Assembly: GCF_027622855.1 (NCBI RefSeq)
Contig: NZ_JAPZVR010000016.1
Span: forward strand, 1-64,000
DNA from: Glycomyces algeriensis
Lineage (GTDB): Bacteria > Actinomycetota > Actinomycetes > Mycobacteriales > Micromonosporaceae
Length of the DNA stretch: 64,000 nucleotides
Direction of reading: 5' to 3'
Positions 8,065 to 15,535 of this stretch are shown here, piece after piece; within the stretch, counting starts at the first letter, position 1; each line of letters opens with the position of its first letter. Under the pieces are notes generated by a model that was not told where the DNA came from, ran no database searches, and saw nothing but the letters and a program-made list of their open reading frames with translations. The translations under genes were made by a program, and so were the position numbers.

Positions 8065-8859
8065 ATGGATGAGCAAGCCGAACTCGGTCGCTACGACCGG
8101 GGCCTGGAGATCCTGCGGCGCCTGGCCGGTGAGGACGAGCCCGCGGTGACGCGCGACTTCGCCGACGTGGCACCGGATCTGGGACGCCTCACCGTGGAGT
8201 TCCCGTACGGGGACGTGTACCACCGCTCCGAGCTGGCCCTGCGCGAGCGGCAGCTGGCGACGATCGGCGGCCTGGCCGCCCTCGGCTACGCGCTGCCGCA
8301 GCTGCGGTTCCACATCGCGGGGGCGCTGAACATCGGCTGCGGCAGGCGCGAGGTCGTCGAGGCGATCATGCACCTGGCGTCCTACACGGGGTTCCCGGCG
8401 GTGCTCAACGCGATCACCGTCGCGAAGGAGGTCTTCGCGGCGCGGGACGACGACGAACCCGGATACGCGGACGCGGCGCCCGAGCTGGAGGGCTCGCGGT
8501 ACGAGCGGGGTTGGAAGGCCCTGTCGGAGATCGACGGGCACGCGGGCGAGGCCGTGATCGAGAACCTGAAGTCGATCGCTCCGGACCTGGGGCGGTACAT
8601 CATCGAGTTCGCGTTCGGCGACCTGTACTCGCGCGGCGGTCTGGACCTGCGCTCGCGCGAGATCGTGTCGGTCGCGGCGTGCACCGCGCTCGGCAGCGCG
8701 CTGCCGCAGCTGAAGGTGCACGTCCACGGCCTGCTCAATGTGGGCGGGACGCGGGAGGAGGTCGTGGAGACGATCATGCAGATGGCCGTCTACGCGGGCT
8801 TCCCGGCGGCGCTCAACGCGATGAACGCCGCGAAGGAGGTCTTCGCCGACCGCGACTGA
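8065..8859 (+). CDS. Tandem carboxymuconolactone decarboxylase (CMD/AhpD-like) protein
   Basis: 264 aa from ATG 8065, with GAAAGGA nine bases upstream; the frame is open further upstream but without a convincing start. Two homologous CMD units occur: LPQLRFHIAGALNIG...EVVEAIMHLASYTGFPAVLNA (about 65-120) and LPQLKVHVHGLLNVG...EVVETIMQMAVYAGFPAALNA (about 205-255). Several CMD proteins use a CxxC pair for alkylhydroperoxidase activity; none is seen here, so a lactone or aromatic acid activity is more likely. It is divergent from a TetR gene, its probable regulator. The substrate is unknown. Confidence 0.85.
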   Translation: MDEQAELGRYDRGLEILRRLAGEDEPAVTRDFADVAPDLGRLTVEFPYGDVYHRSELALRERQLATIGGLAALGYALPQLRFHIAGALNIGCGRREVVEAIMHLASYTGFPAVLNAITVAKEVFAARDDDEPGYADAAPELEGSRYERGWKALSEIDGHAGEAVIENLKSIAPDLGRYIIEFAFGDLYSRGGLDLRSREIVSVAACTALGSALPQLKVHVHGLLNVGGTREEVVETIMQMAVYAGFPAALNAMNAAKEVFADRD

Positions 8860-8870
8860 CCGCTCCGACC

Positions 8871-8904
8871 CCGAAGGCCGGTCCGCACGGGGACCGGCCT
8901 TCGG
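8871..8904. terminator. Bidirectional hairpin between convergent genes
   Basis: Perfect 14-bp stem CCGAAGGCCGGTCC (8871-8884) / GGACCGGCCTTCGG (8891-8904) with a 6-nt loop, between the stops of the CMD and DUF4267 genes. No U-tract on either strand. Confidence 0.75.
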
Positions 8905-8910
8905 CGCGTC

Positions 8911-9288
8911 TCAGGCGAGGAGCAGGAGCACGCCGATGACCGCCATCGCGGCGGCGGTGGAGCAGTGGACGCCGTAGGCGGCGGCGCGGGGTCCCTTGGC
9001 GCGCAGCACGACCAGCGTGTCGCAGACGGGCATCACGACGGCGGCGAGCATGACCCAGCCGGCGAGCGTGGTGGTGCCGAGCGCGACGGCGACGACGAGC
9101 ATGAGTCCGCTGCCGATGTCGCGGCCGGCCTTGACGGCGAGCCAGGCGCGCAGGACCGGGTCGTCGGCCTGCGTGCCGGGGATGCCGAAGCCGGCGAGGA
9201 CCTGGGGGCGGAGCAGGTTGTTGACGCCCATGGCGACGACGGCGACGCCGACGAGCCAGGCGAGGACGATGGCGGTGGTGGCGAGCAT
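8911..9288 (-). CDS. DUF4267-like small membrane protein
   Basis: 125 aa from ATG 9288, chosen because GGAAGGAA precedes it and longer starts would cover the operator region. Four hydrophobic segments are visible (TTAIVLAWLVGVAVVAMGV; a second near 55-75; WVMLAAVVMPVCDTLVVL; AAAMAVIGVLLLLA). The pattern of a conserved G.R (VKAGRDIGSG) between helices matches DUF4267 proteins. Function unknown. It is divergent from a TetR gene with shared operators, so it is probably repressed by that protein. Confidence 0.7.
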   Translation of the reverse strand: MLATTAIVLAWLVGVAVVAMGVNNLLRPQVLAGFGIPGTQADDPVLRAWLAVKAGRDIGSGLMLVVAVALGTTTLAGWVMLAAVVMPVCDTLVVLRAKGPRAAAYGVHCSTAAAMAVIGVLLLLA

Positions 9289-9322
9289 GGGGTGGTTCCT
9301 TCCGAGAGGCGTGGCAGTGAAT

Positions 9323-9385
9323 CTAGCATTGCTAGGTTCTTGTGCAAAGATAGGCTTCGCTTGCACAAAAATCTAGCGCTGCTAG
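9323..9385. promoter_or_regulatory. Twin TetR-type operators between DUF4267 and TetR genes
   Basis: Two 13-bp palindromes, CTAGCATTGCTAG (9323-9335) and CTAGCGCTGCTAG (9373-9385), have centres exactly 50 bp apart. Between them lies an inverted repeat TTGTGCAA (9340-9347) / TTGCACAA (9361-9368). The second palindrome ends six bases before the TetR start codon, so binding would block a leaderless transcript. Confidence 0.7.
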
Positions 9386-9391
9386 AATAAT

Positions 9392-9967
9392 GTGGTGACT
9401 GCCACCGAACGCCGCGAACGGCAACGCGCCGAACGACACCAGCTGATCATCACCGCCGCCCGCGAACTGGCCGAATCCGAAGGCTGGGAGGCGGTGACCA
9501 CCAGGAAGCTCGCCGACAAGGTCGAGTACAGCCAGCCCGTGCTGTACGGGCACTTCGCCAACATGGAGGCCATCCGGGACGCCGTCGCCATCGAGGGCAT
9601 CGCCGAGATGGCCGAGCAGCTCCGCGCCGCGCGCGAGGCCGCCCCCGCATCGGAGGGCGTCCGCGCGGTCTGCACCGCCTACCTGGCGTTCGCCGCCGCG
9701 CACCCCGCGGCCTACCAGGCCATGTTCACCCTGCCGACCAAGGTCAAATTCGCCCACGCCGAGACGCCGGCCCCGCTGCGGGCGGCGTTCGGCGAGATCG
9801 TCAGCGCCTTCGGCCCCTTCGACGACCGGAACGCGGCGCTGGCCGAGCTCATCTGGGGTTCGCTGCACGGCATGGCGGTCCTGCTGCGGAGCGGGCGGAT
9901 TCCGGAAGCGGCGCAAGAGCAGCGGCTCGACCTGCTCATCGCGCTGTTCGCGAACGCCCCCGCCTGA
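9392..9967 (+). CDS. TetR family regulator (WHG-type C-terminal domain)
   Basis: 191 aa from GTG 9392 or GTG 9395. The helix-turn-helix is ITAARELAESEGWEAVTTRKLADKVEYSQPVLYGHF, split here for reading at residues 18-53. The C-terminal part with YLAFAAAHPAAYQAMFTLP and ELIWGSLHGMAVLL resembles the WHG ligand-binding domain. No Shine-Dalgarno is visible and an operator abuts the start, so the mRNA is probably leaderless. The gene most likely represses itself and the divergent DUF4267 gene. Confidence 0.85.
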   Translation: MVTATERRERQRAERHQLIITAARELAESEGWEAVTTRKLADKVEYSQPVLYGHFANMEAIRDAVAIEGIAEMAEQLRAAREAAPASEGVRAVCTAYLAFAAAHPAAYQAMFTLPTKVKFAHAETPAPLRAAFGEIVSAFGPFDDRNAALAELIWGSLHGMAVLLRSGRIPEAAQEQRLDLLIALFANAPA

Positions 9968-9994
9968 GCGGGGCCGCCGGGCCCGCCGCGTTCG

Positions 9995-10000
9995 TATACT
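9995..10000 (+). promoter_or_regulatory. -10 element TATACT of a leaderless VOC gene
   Basis: TATACT ends eight bases before the ATG at 10008, placing the transcription start at or beside the start codon. No Shine-Dalgarno is present between them. Confidence 0.5.
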
Positions 10001-10007
10001 GGCGGGC

Positions 10008-10391
10008 ATGGCATCCCGCATCAGCGAGCTGGTCCTCGACTGCGAGGACCCCGAACGGCTGGCCGCCTTCTGGAGCGCGGTCCTCGACTACGTCGAACTC
10101 GACCGCGAAGAGGACGGCAGCATCGAGATCGGCCCGGCCGGCGTCGGCTTCGGCGGCCTCCAGCCGACCCTGATCCTCAGTCCCAGCACCGATCCGAAGC
10201 CCTGGAAGCTCCCGCTCCACCTCGACGTCAACGCCACCGACCGCGACCAGGACGCCGAGCTGGAGCGCCTGCTCGCCTTGGGCGCCAGGCCCGCCGACGT
10301 GGGCCAGACCGGCGAGGAGAACTGGCACGTGCTCCAGGACCCCGAGGGCAACGTGTTCTGCCTCCTCCACCGGCGGCTCAAGCCGGTCTGA
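10008..10391 (+). CDS. VOC superfamily (glyoxalase-like) protein
   Basis: 127 aa, one VOC module made of two beta-alpha-beta-beta-beta units: ISELVLDCEDPERLAAFWSAVLDY at 4-27 and LPLHLDVNATDRDQDAELERLLALGA at about 67-92, ending with the common DPEGNVFCLL motif. Proteins of this size act as small-molecule dioxygenase- or glyoxalase-like enzymes, or bind antibiotics. The metal ligands are not fully evident, so activity is unknown. It stands alone behind its own -10 element. Confidence 0.85.
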   Translation: MASRISELVLDCEDPERLAAFWSAVLDYVELDREEDGSIEIGPAGVGFGGLQPTLILSPSTDPKPWKLPLHLDVNATDRDQDAELERLLALGARPADVGQTGEENWHVLQDPEGNVFCLLHRRLKPV

Positions 10392-10572
10392 GCGGGCCCG
10401 CTCGGTCGACGGCCGGACGGCGCACCGTTCCCGTGCCGGTAGCGGTGCGCCGCCGTTCCCGACCCGCCCGGATCGCCCCCGGCATCGCGTTCCCCCTCGG
10501 CTACAGCCCGCGTCTAGACGGTTCGGGCGCTGGGGCCCGTCCGGACCGTCCATTCGTGACAGCATGTGAGGC

Positions 10573-11052
10573 ATGGACATCCCAGAAGTGATCGAGATCA
10601 GCCTCGCCCGTCCCGACGAGTACCCGGCCGTCGCCGAGTTCCGATGGGAGGAGGAGGTCAAGGGCGATGCGGTGCCGAGCGTGACGCAGGAGGCCTTCAC
10701 GAAGGACTTCGCCGAGTGGGCGCTGCGGAACGCCGACACGCATCGGTGCATCCTGGTGCGCCGCAACGGAATCATCATCGGCATGGCCTGGCTCGCGGTC
10801 GTCGCGCGGGTGCCGTCGCCCGGCAACATGTCACGCGCGGGCGGCGATCTGCAGGCCGTGTTCATGTCGGAGCAGGCGCGCGGAGGCGGCTATGGCCGCC
10901 GTCTCATGACCGCGGTCGTCGACGAAGCGCGGCGGCTGCACCTGAAGAAGATCACCGTGCAGGCGACCACCACCTCCAAGGAGTTCTACCTCCGCACCGG
11001 CTTCGTCGACGCCCCCAAGATCCTCCAGTACAAGGTCAAGGCGAACCTCTGA
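10573..11052 (+). CDS. GNAT family N-acetyltransferase
   Basis: 159 aa. The acetyl-CoA loop reads FMSEQARGGGYGRRLM near residues 96-111, followed by helix TAVVDEARRLHLKKITVQAT and the C-terminal FYLRTGFVDA, the standard GNAT order. The N-terminal part carries an IEISLARPDEYPAVAEFRWEEE helix. The substrate cannot be inferred. It is convergent with the NmrA-like gene, their stops being one base apart. Confidence 0.88.
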   Translation: MDIPEVIEISLARPDEYPAVAEFRWEEEVKGDAVPSVTQEAFTKDFAEWALRNADTHRCILVRRNGIIIGMAWLAVVARVPSPGNMSRAGGDLQAVFMSEQARGGGYGRRLMTAVVDEARRLHLKKITVQATTTSKEFYLRTGFVDAPKILQYKVKANL

Positions 11053-11053
11053 C

Positions 11054-11884
11054 TCAGCGGAAGTCGCGCACGTGGGCTTCGGCCCACTGCTCGAACGTGC
11101 GCGGCGGGCGGCCGAGGAGCTCCTCCACGGTGGGCAGCACCAGGGACTCGTCGAGCGATCCGTCCACATAGAAGTCCCAGAAGGCGTGGACGTACTTCTC
11201 AGGCATGGTCGCCTCGAGCTGCGCCCGGGTCTCCTCCAGCGTCAGCCCTTCGAAGCGCAGCCGGCGGTCGAGGACGCGGCCCAGGACCGCCAACTGCTCG
11301 GCCGGGAGCATCGCGCGCGACCCCGTGAGTCGGTACACGGCTCCGGCATGGGCGTCGTCGAGCATCGCGGCGACCGCGACGGCGGCGATGTCCTCCGCGT
11401 CGATGCAGGCGACCGCAATGTCGCCCCAAGGCGCGCGGACCACGTCGCCGGCCCGGAGCTCGGGAAGCCAGCGCAGGGTGTTCGACATGAAAGCGCTGGG
11501 GCGCAGGACGGTCCAGGAGATGCCGGACTCGCGCGCGGCGGCCTCGGAGTCCATCATCATCGCCGTCACGGCATTCGTGGTGTCACCGCTCCCGGCCGAG
11601 CCGCCCGAGAGCTGGACGGCCCGCTTCACGCCCGCGTCCCGCAGCCGCTCGTACAGTGCGGGCATGTCCGGGTAGCCCGGGAGGACGAACGCCGCTTCCA
11701 CGCCGTCGAGCCAGGGCACGAGCGAATCCGGGTCGTCCAGGTCGCCCACGGCCGCGGTGACCCCTTCGGGGAGTTTCGCGCGGGCCGCGTCGCGCACCAG
11801 CGCCCTGACGGGCAGGCCCTGCCCGGCCAGCGCCCGGACCACTGCCCCACCGATGTTGCCTGTCGCTCCTGTTACGAGGTACAT
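11054..11884 (-). CDS. NmrA-like NAD(P)-binding oxidoreductase
   Basis: 276 aa of the atypical short-chain dehydrogenase type. The nucleotide-binding TGATGNIGGAVVRAL motif starts at residue 5, followed by VRALVRD, and the C-terminus ends PPRTFEQWAEAHVRDF, typical of NmrA/azoreductase-like actinobacterial proteins. There is no YxxxK catalytic pair of classical SDRs. It could be a quinone or azo-compound reductase or a redox-sensing protein. A second member of the family lies at 30429-31271. It lies downstream of trigger factor on the same strand but with its own start region and a terminator between. Confidence 0.85.
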   Translation of the reverse strand: MYLVTGATGNIGGAVVRALAGQGLPVRALVRDAARAKLPEGVTAAVGDLDDPDSLVPWLDGVEAAFVLPGYPDMPALYERLRDAGVKRAVQLSGGSAGSGDTTNAVTAMMMDSEAAARESGISWTVLRPSAFMSNTLRWLPELRAGDVVRAPWGDIAVACIDAEDIAAVAVAAMLDDAHAGAVYRLTGSRAMLPAEQLAVLGRVLDRRLRFEGLTLEETRAQLEATMPEKYVHAFWDFYVDGSLDESLVLPTVEELLGRPPRTFEQWAEAHVRDFR

Positions 11885-11947
11885 GGCGCGATCTTATCGC
11901 GGAGCCCTTGCGCCGCAACCGACTCCGCGTCCCGGTGGAACGGCGCG

Positions 11948-11982
11948 AAAAAGGGGCCCACCGCTGATGCGGTGGGCCCCTT
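11948..11982 (-). terminator. Terminator of the trigger factor gene
   Basis: Perfect 14-bp stem AAGGGGCCCACCGC (11951-11964) / GCGGTGGGCCCCTT (11969-11982), loop TGAT. On the minus strand it runs into a U-tract read from the A-run at 11948-11952. Confidence 0.9.
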
Positions 11983-12001
11983 CGAAAACCGTTGCGAGGA
12001 A

Positions 12002-13402
12002 CTAGTCCTCGGTCTTCTCCTCTTCGTCGTCCTCAGCCTCGGCGTCGGCCTCGGCGGCCTTGCGGCCCGGGAAGAGGTCCTCCTCGGTGAGCTCGGTGCC
12101 GGAGGCGTCGGTGATCGAAGCCTCCTTGACGACCTCTTCGAGGGCGAGCTGCTGGCGCAGCGACGCGGCGATCTGCTGGAGGCCGCCGTTCGTGCGCAGC
12201 TCGTCGACGAACTTCTGGAACTGGTCCTGCGGGACGCCGCGCTGCTGGGCCTGGCGCACGACCTCGGCGGTCATGAGCTCGCCGGAGACCTCGAGCTCGC
12301 GCTCGCGGGCGATCTTGCCGAGGATGATCGACTGGCGGAGGCGGGCCTCCGAGTCGGCGACCATCTCGGCCTTGAACTCGTCCTCGGACTTGCCCATGAG
12401 CTTCAGGTACTCGTCGAACTGCGCGAGCGCCTCGGCGGTCTCGCCGTCGTGGCCGCCCTTCATGTGCATGATCTCGTGCTCGACGTCCTCGGAGACGACC
12501 TTCTCCGGCAGGGGCAGCTCGACGGCCTCGACCAGCGCCTCGAGGGTCTTCTGGCGGGCCTCGTTGGCCTTGCCGGTGCGGGCCTGGGTCTCCAGGCGCT
12601 CGCGGGTCGAGTCGCGCAGCTCGGCGAGGGTGTCGAACTGGCTGGCCATCTCGGCGAAGTCGTCGTCGAGCTCGGGGAGCTCGCGCTCCTTGACCTGGGT
12701 GACCTTGACCGCGACGTCGGCGGTCTCGCCCTCCTGCTCACCCGCGAGGGTGGACTGGATGGTCTTCTCGTCGCCCGCGGACATGCCGATGAGGGCCTCG
12801 TCCAGGCCGTCGAGCAGGTTGCCCGAGCCGACCTCGTGGCTCATGCCGGTGACGGATCCGCCCTCGACCTCGGCGCCGTCCTGGGTGGCCAGCAGGTCGA
12901 GCACGACGAAGTCGCCCTCGGCCGCGGCGCGCTCGACGGTCTTCAGCGACGAGAAGCGCAGGCGCTGGGACTCGAGGTCCTTGTCGATGTCCTCTTCGCT
13001 GACGCCCTCGGCCTCGACCGTGACCTTCAGCGAGGCGAAGTCGGGAAGCTCGAACGAGGGGGTCACGTCGGTCTCGACGACGAACTCGAAGGGCTTGCCC
13101 TCTTCGATCGGCTTGACCTCGGTCAGTTCGGGGCGGCCCAGCGCGTTCACGTCGTTCTCGGTGACGGCCTTGTTGAGGTTGGCCTGCACGGCCGGGTCCA
13201 TCGCCTGCGCGTAGACCGACTCGCGGCCGATGCGCTGGTCGATGACCTGGCGGGGCGCCTTGCCGGGACGGAACCCGGGGACGCGGACCTGCTGCCCGAC
13301 CGTCTTGTACGCCTCGTTGATGAACGGCGCCAGCTCCTCGAACGGCACCTCGACCGACAGCCGCACCCTGGTCGGGCTCAGGGTCTCGACAGTGCTCTTC
13401 AC
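12002..13402 (-). CDS. tig: Trigger factor, ribosome-associated chaperone and prolyl isomerase
   Basis: 466 aa, the usual family length. The ribosome-binding signature GFRPGKAP lies at residues 42-49 in the N-terminal domain. An FKBP-type PPIase domain follows (about 155-235, with EGDFVVLDLLAT and GMSHEVGSGNLLDGLDEALIG). The long helical C-terminal domain ends in an acidic tail (AEADAEAEDDEEEKTED). It holds nascent chains at the ribosome exit. In most actinobacteria clpP1, clpP2 and clpX follow tig; here the next gene is an NmrA-like reductase, so that arrangement is broken. A tRNA-Gly gene lies about 1 kb away. Confidence 0.97.
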   Translation of the reverse strand: MKSTVETLSPTRVRLSVEVPFEELAPFINEAYKTVGQQVRVPGFRPGKAPRQVIDQRIGRESVYAQAMDPAVQANLNKAVTENDVNALGRPELTEVKPIEEGKPFEFVVETDVTPSFELPDFASLKVTVEAEGVSEEDIDKDLESQRLRFSSLKTVERAAAEGDFVVLDLLATQDGAEVEGGSVTGMSHEVGSGNLLDGLDEALIGMSAGDEKTIQSTLAGEQEGETADVAVKVTQVKERELPELDDDFAEMASQFDTLAELRDSTRERLETQARTGKANEARQKTLEALVEAVELPLPEKVVSEDVEHEIMHMKGGHDGETAEALAQFDEYLKLMGKSEDEFKAEMVADSEARLRQSIILGKIARERELEVSGELMTAEVVRQAQQRGVPQDQFQKFVDELRTNGGLQQIAASLRQQLALEEVVKEASITDASGTELTEEDLFPGRKAAEADAEAEDDEEEKTED

Positions 13403-13734
13403 AGACGTACTCCTAGATCATTTCGCTCAATTGCCTTGCGACATTGACTTGCGTCGGGGCGGGGGGTTGCCATGGGCGCATCGGTCCGCCGGCAGCGCAG
13501 CATCGACCCCCGCTCCGAACGAGTCTAGGCCGCCGTACCGTCGCGGCCCCGGCGGGTGTGGTCGATATCGCCGCCCGCCACCCGCGGCGGGCACCGCGGC
13601 CGGGCAGGATGCGGCGCGAGCCGCCGGCGCCGAGATCGCCTAGACTACGCCCTGCAATCGTTCTCAGGAGGAGTCGGACGGCCCGGCGTCCGGCACCGGG
13701 GAGCGACGCCCCACCCCGAACAGGAGTGAACGCT

Positions 13735-14403
13735 GTGGTTTCACCCGCAATCCTCGTCTTCACCCGCACGACCGGCTTCCGGCACGACTCGATCCCGGCC
13801 GGCGTCGCCGCGGTCGCGTCGCTCGCCGCCGAACTGGGCTACGAGACCGAGCACACCGAGGACCCGGCCGTGCACAACCCGCTCGACCTCGCCCGCTTCG
13901 CGGCCGCCGTGTGGCTCTCCCCCTCCGGCGACGTGCTGGACGAGCTCGAGCGCGCCGCGCTGGCCGATTTCGTGACCGGCGGCGGCGGCTGGTGCGGCGT
14001 CCACGCCGCCTCCACCGCCGAGCGCTCCTGGCCGTTCTTCCGCGAGCTCGTGGGCGCCCGCTTCATCGGCCACCCGCCCGGGTGCACCCCCGGGGAGATC
14101 GACGTGGTGGACCAGGGGCATCCGTCGACCGAGCACCTGCCGAAGCGGTGGGCGTGGACCGACGAGTGGTACAGCTTCGACGAGCGGCCGAAGGGCTGGG
14201 AGATCCTGCTCGAGGCGGACGAGGCCTCGTACGACACGGCCGATCTGGCCATGGGGAACCCGCACCCGATCGCGTGGCACCGCCGCCTCGAGGCCGGCCG
14301 GTGCTTCTACACGGCGCTGGGCCACGCCGCGGAGGCGTACGAGGACGACGTGTTCCTCGCTCACCTCAAGGGCGGCCTCATTAGTGTGTTGCCGCCGCGC
14401 TGA
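13735..14403 (+). CDS. ThuA-like domain protein
   Basis: 222 aa. GTG 13735 is chosen because CAGGAG lies eight bases before it; GTG 13726 is too close to that site. Family marks are ILVFTRTTGFRHDSI at 5-19, GGGGWCGVHAAS near 82-93, HPPGCTPGEIDV, and the C-terminal GRCFYTALGHAAEAYEDD. ThuA-like proteins have a class I glutamine amidotransferase-like fold and occur in trehalose and other sugar catabolism; the biochemical role is poorly defined. The HP..W.R....GRCFY.ALGH pattern is intact. Confidence 0.88.
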   Translation: MVSPAILVFTRTTGFRHDSIPAGVAAVASLAAELGYETEHTEDPAVHNPLDLARFAAAVWLSPSGDVLDELERAALADFVTGGGGWCGVHAASTAERSWPFFRELVGARFIGHPPGCTPGEIDVVDQGHPSTEHLPKRWAWTDEWYSFDERPKGWEILLEADEASYDTADLAMGNPHPIAWHRRLEAGRCFYTALGHAAEAYEDDVFLAHLKGGLISVLPPR

Positions 14404-14445
14404 CGGCATGCGCTACACTCGTCTGCGTCCGCTTCGGCGGGCCGC

Positions 14446-14516
14446 GCGGGTGTAGCTCAATGGTAGAGTCTCAGTCTTCCAAACTGATTGCGCGGGTTCG
14501 ATTCCCGTCACCCGCT
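14446..14516 (+). tRNA. tRNA-Gly, anticodon TCC
   Basis: 71 nt, with acceptor arms GCGGGTG (14446-14452) and CACCCGC (14509-14515) plus discriminator T. The anticodon TCC (14478-14480) sits in loop CTTCCAA on stem TCAGT/ACTGA, and the T-arm has GGTTCGATTCC. No CCA is encoded. It would read GGA/GGG glycine codons. Confidence 0.97.
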
Positions 14517-14528
14517 CAGCAAATCGAA

Positions 14529-14555
14529 GCCCTCGGCCGACAGGCCGGGGGCTTT
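14529..14555 (+). terminator. Terminator after tRNA-Gly
   Basis: Stem GCCCTCGGCC (14529-14538) / GGCCGGGGGC (14543-14552) with one G-T pair and a GACA loop, followed by TTT. Confidence 0.75.
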
Positions 14556-14662
14556 CGTCGTGCCCCGGCGCGGGGCGCGGGTGCATGAAATCCGGGCGCG
14601 GCGGGTATTTCCCGTTCCTCTCGCCTCGCGAGGAGGCGACCGACGCACGGAGGGGACAGGCC

Positions 14663-15217
14663 ATGAGTGGCGATGTCGTAGACCTGATCATGCAGGACCA
14701 CCGCGAAGTGGAGCGTCTGTTCGACAAGATGCGGCAGTTCCCGGACACGCGCGCTCTGGCGGCCCCGGTGCTGTCGGCGCTGCTCATCGCGCACAGCCGC
14801 GCCGAGGAGGCCGCGGTCTACCCGGTCGCGAAGGACGAGGCGGGCGACTCGGAGGAGGTCGCGCACAGCCAGGAGGAGCACACCCAGGCCGAGCAGCTGC
14901 TCAAGCGCCTGGTCGAGACCGACCCCGACTCGGCGAAGTTCGTGGAGGTGCTCACCGAGCTGGAGGATTCGATCACCCACCACGTGAAGGAAGAGGAGTC
15001 GACGGTGCTCCCCCACATGAAGGAGCACCTGTCGGAGCAGCGGCGCATGGAGCTGGGCGAGGCGTTCGCGGCCAGCCGCGCCGAGCACCTCGGCGAGCGG
15101 CCCGGCGAGGCCACCAAGGAGGAGCTCCAGTGGCAGGCCCAGAACATGGGCCTCACGGGGACCTCGAGCATGGGCAAGGCGGAGCTCGCCAAGAAGTTGA
15201 AGGCCAAGGCCGGCTGA
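14663..15217 (+). CDS. Hemerythrin/HHE-domain protein with SAP-like C-terminus
   Basis: 184 aa from ATG 14663 behind GGAGGGGAC. The hemerythrin domain (1-140) shows the iron-ligand pattern: DHREVERLFDKM, LIAHSRAEEAAVYPV, SQEEHTQAEQLLKRL and ITHHVKEEESTVLPHM. The last 40 residues (ATKEELQWQAQNMGLTGTSS, then GKAELAKKLKAKAG) resemble SAP or Rho-N-like nucleic-acid-binding helices. The protein may sense oxygen or reactive species through a diiron site and bind DNA with the tail. The two-domain combination recurs in actinobacteria as far as I recall; function is unproven. Confidence 0.85.
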   Translation: MSGDVVDLIMQDHREVERLFDKMRQFPDTRALAAPVLSALLIAHSRAEEAAVYPVAKDEAGDSEEVAHSQEEHTQAEQLLKRLVETDPDSAKFVEVLTELEDSITHHVKEEESTVLPHMKEHLSEQRRMELGEAFAASRAEHLGERPGEATKEELQWQAQNMGLTGTSSMGKAELAKKLKAKAG

Positions 15218-15242
15218 ACCTGCCGTCAGGGGGCAAGGGAAC

Positions 15243-15297
15243 GGCCCCGTCCGCGCCGCCGCGCACTACGCGGCCAGGCGCGGGCGGGGCCCTCTTT
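15243..15297 (+). terminator. Large terminator hairpin after the hemerythrin gene
   Basis: Outer arms GGCCCCGTCCGCGCC (15243-15257) / GGCGCGGGCGGGGCC (15277-15291), one mismatch-like G-T. Inner arms GCCGCG (15258-15263) / CGCGGC (15269-15274). Ends with CTCTTT. Confidence 0.75.
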
Positions 15298-15350
15298 CGC
15301 GTTGGGGCGGAACGCGACAGGCGTAGGCCGAACTTGTATCCGTAAAGCTC

Positions 15351-15364
15351 GGAAGCGCTTGCCC
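15351..15364. promoter_or_regulatory. LacI-type operator-like site upstream of the CE15 gene
   Basis: GGAAGCGCTTGCC contains the perfect core AAGCGCTT (15353-15360). LacI-family operators for cellulose and xylan genes in actinomycetes share the central GCGC with flanking symmetry. The 318-bp gap 15218-15535 holds this site, the preceding terminator and otherwise nothing I recognise. Confidence 0.4.
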
Positions 15365-15535
15365 CGAATCGTTGTGCATCGAAGTTGGTCAATGTAATCT
15401 GTGGGGACCCTCACGGAAGTCTCACTCGTATTCACGGCATGAGTGGTCTCACCGTTGACGCCGGCCGCGCTCCCGAGCCGTGCCCTCCTCACCGTCGATG
15501 ATGGACTGTGCCTCTGGTCGGACAAGGAATCTGCC

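Noticed and set aside
11072-13447. A 791-codon plus-strand frame opposite tig
   Set aside because: Leu/Glu/Val repeats without domains; trigger factor on the minus strand is unmistakable.
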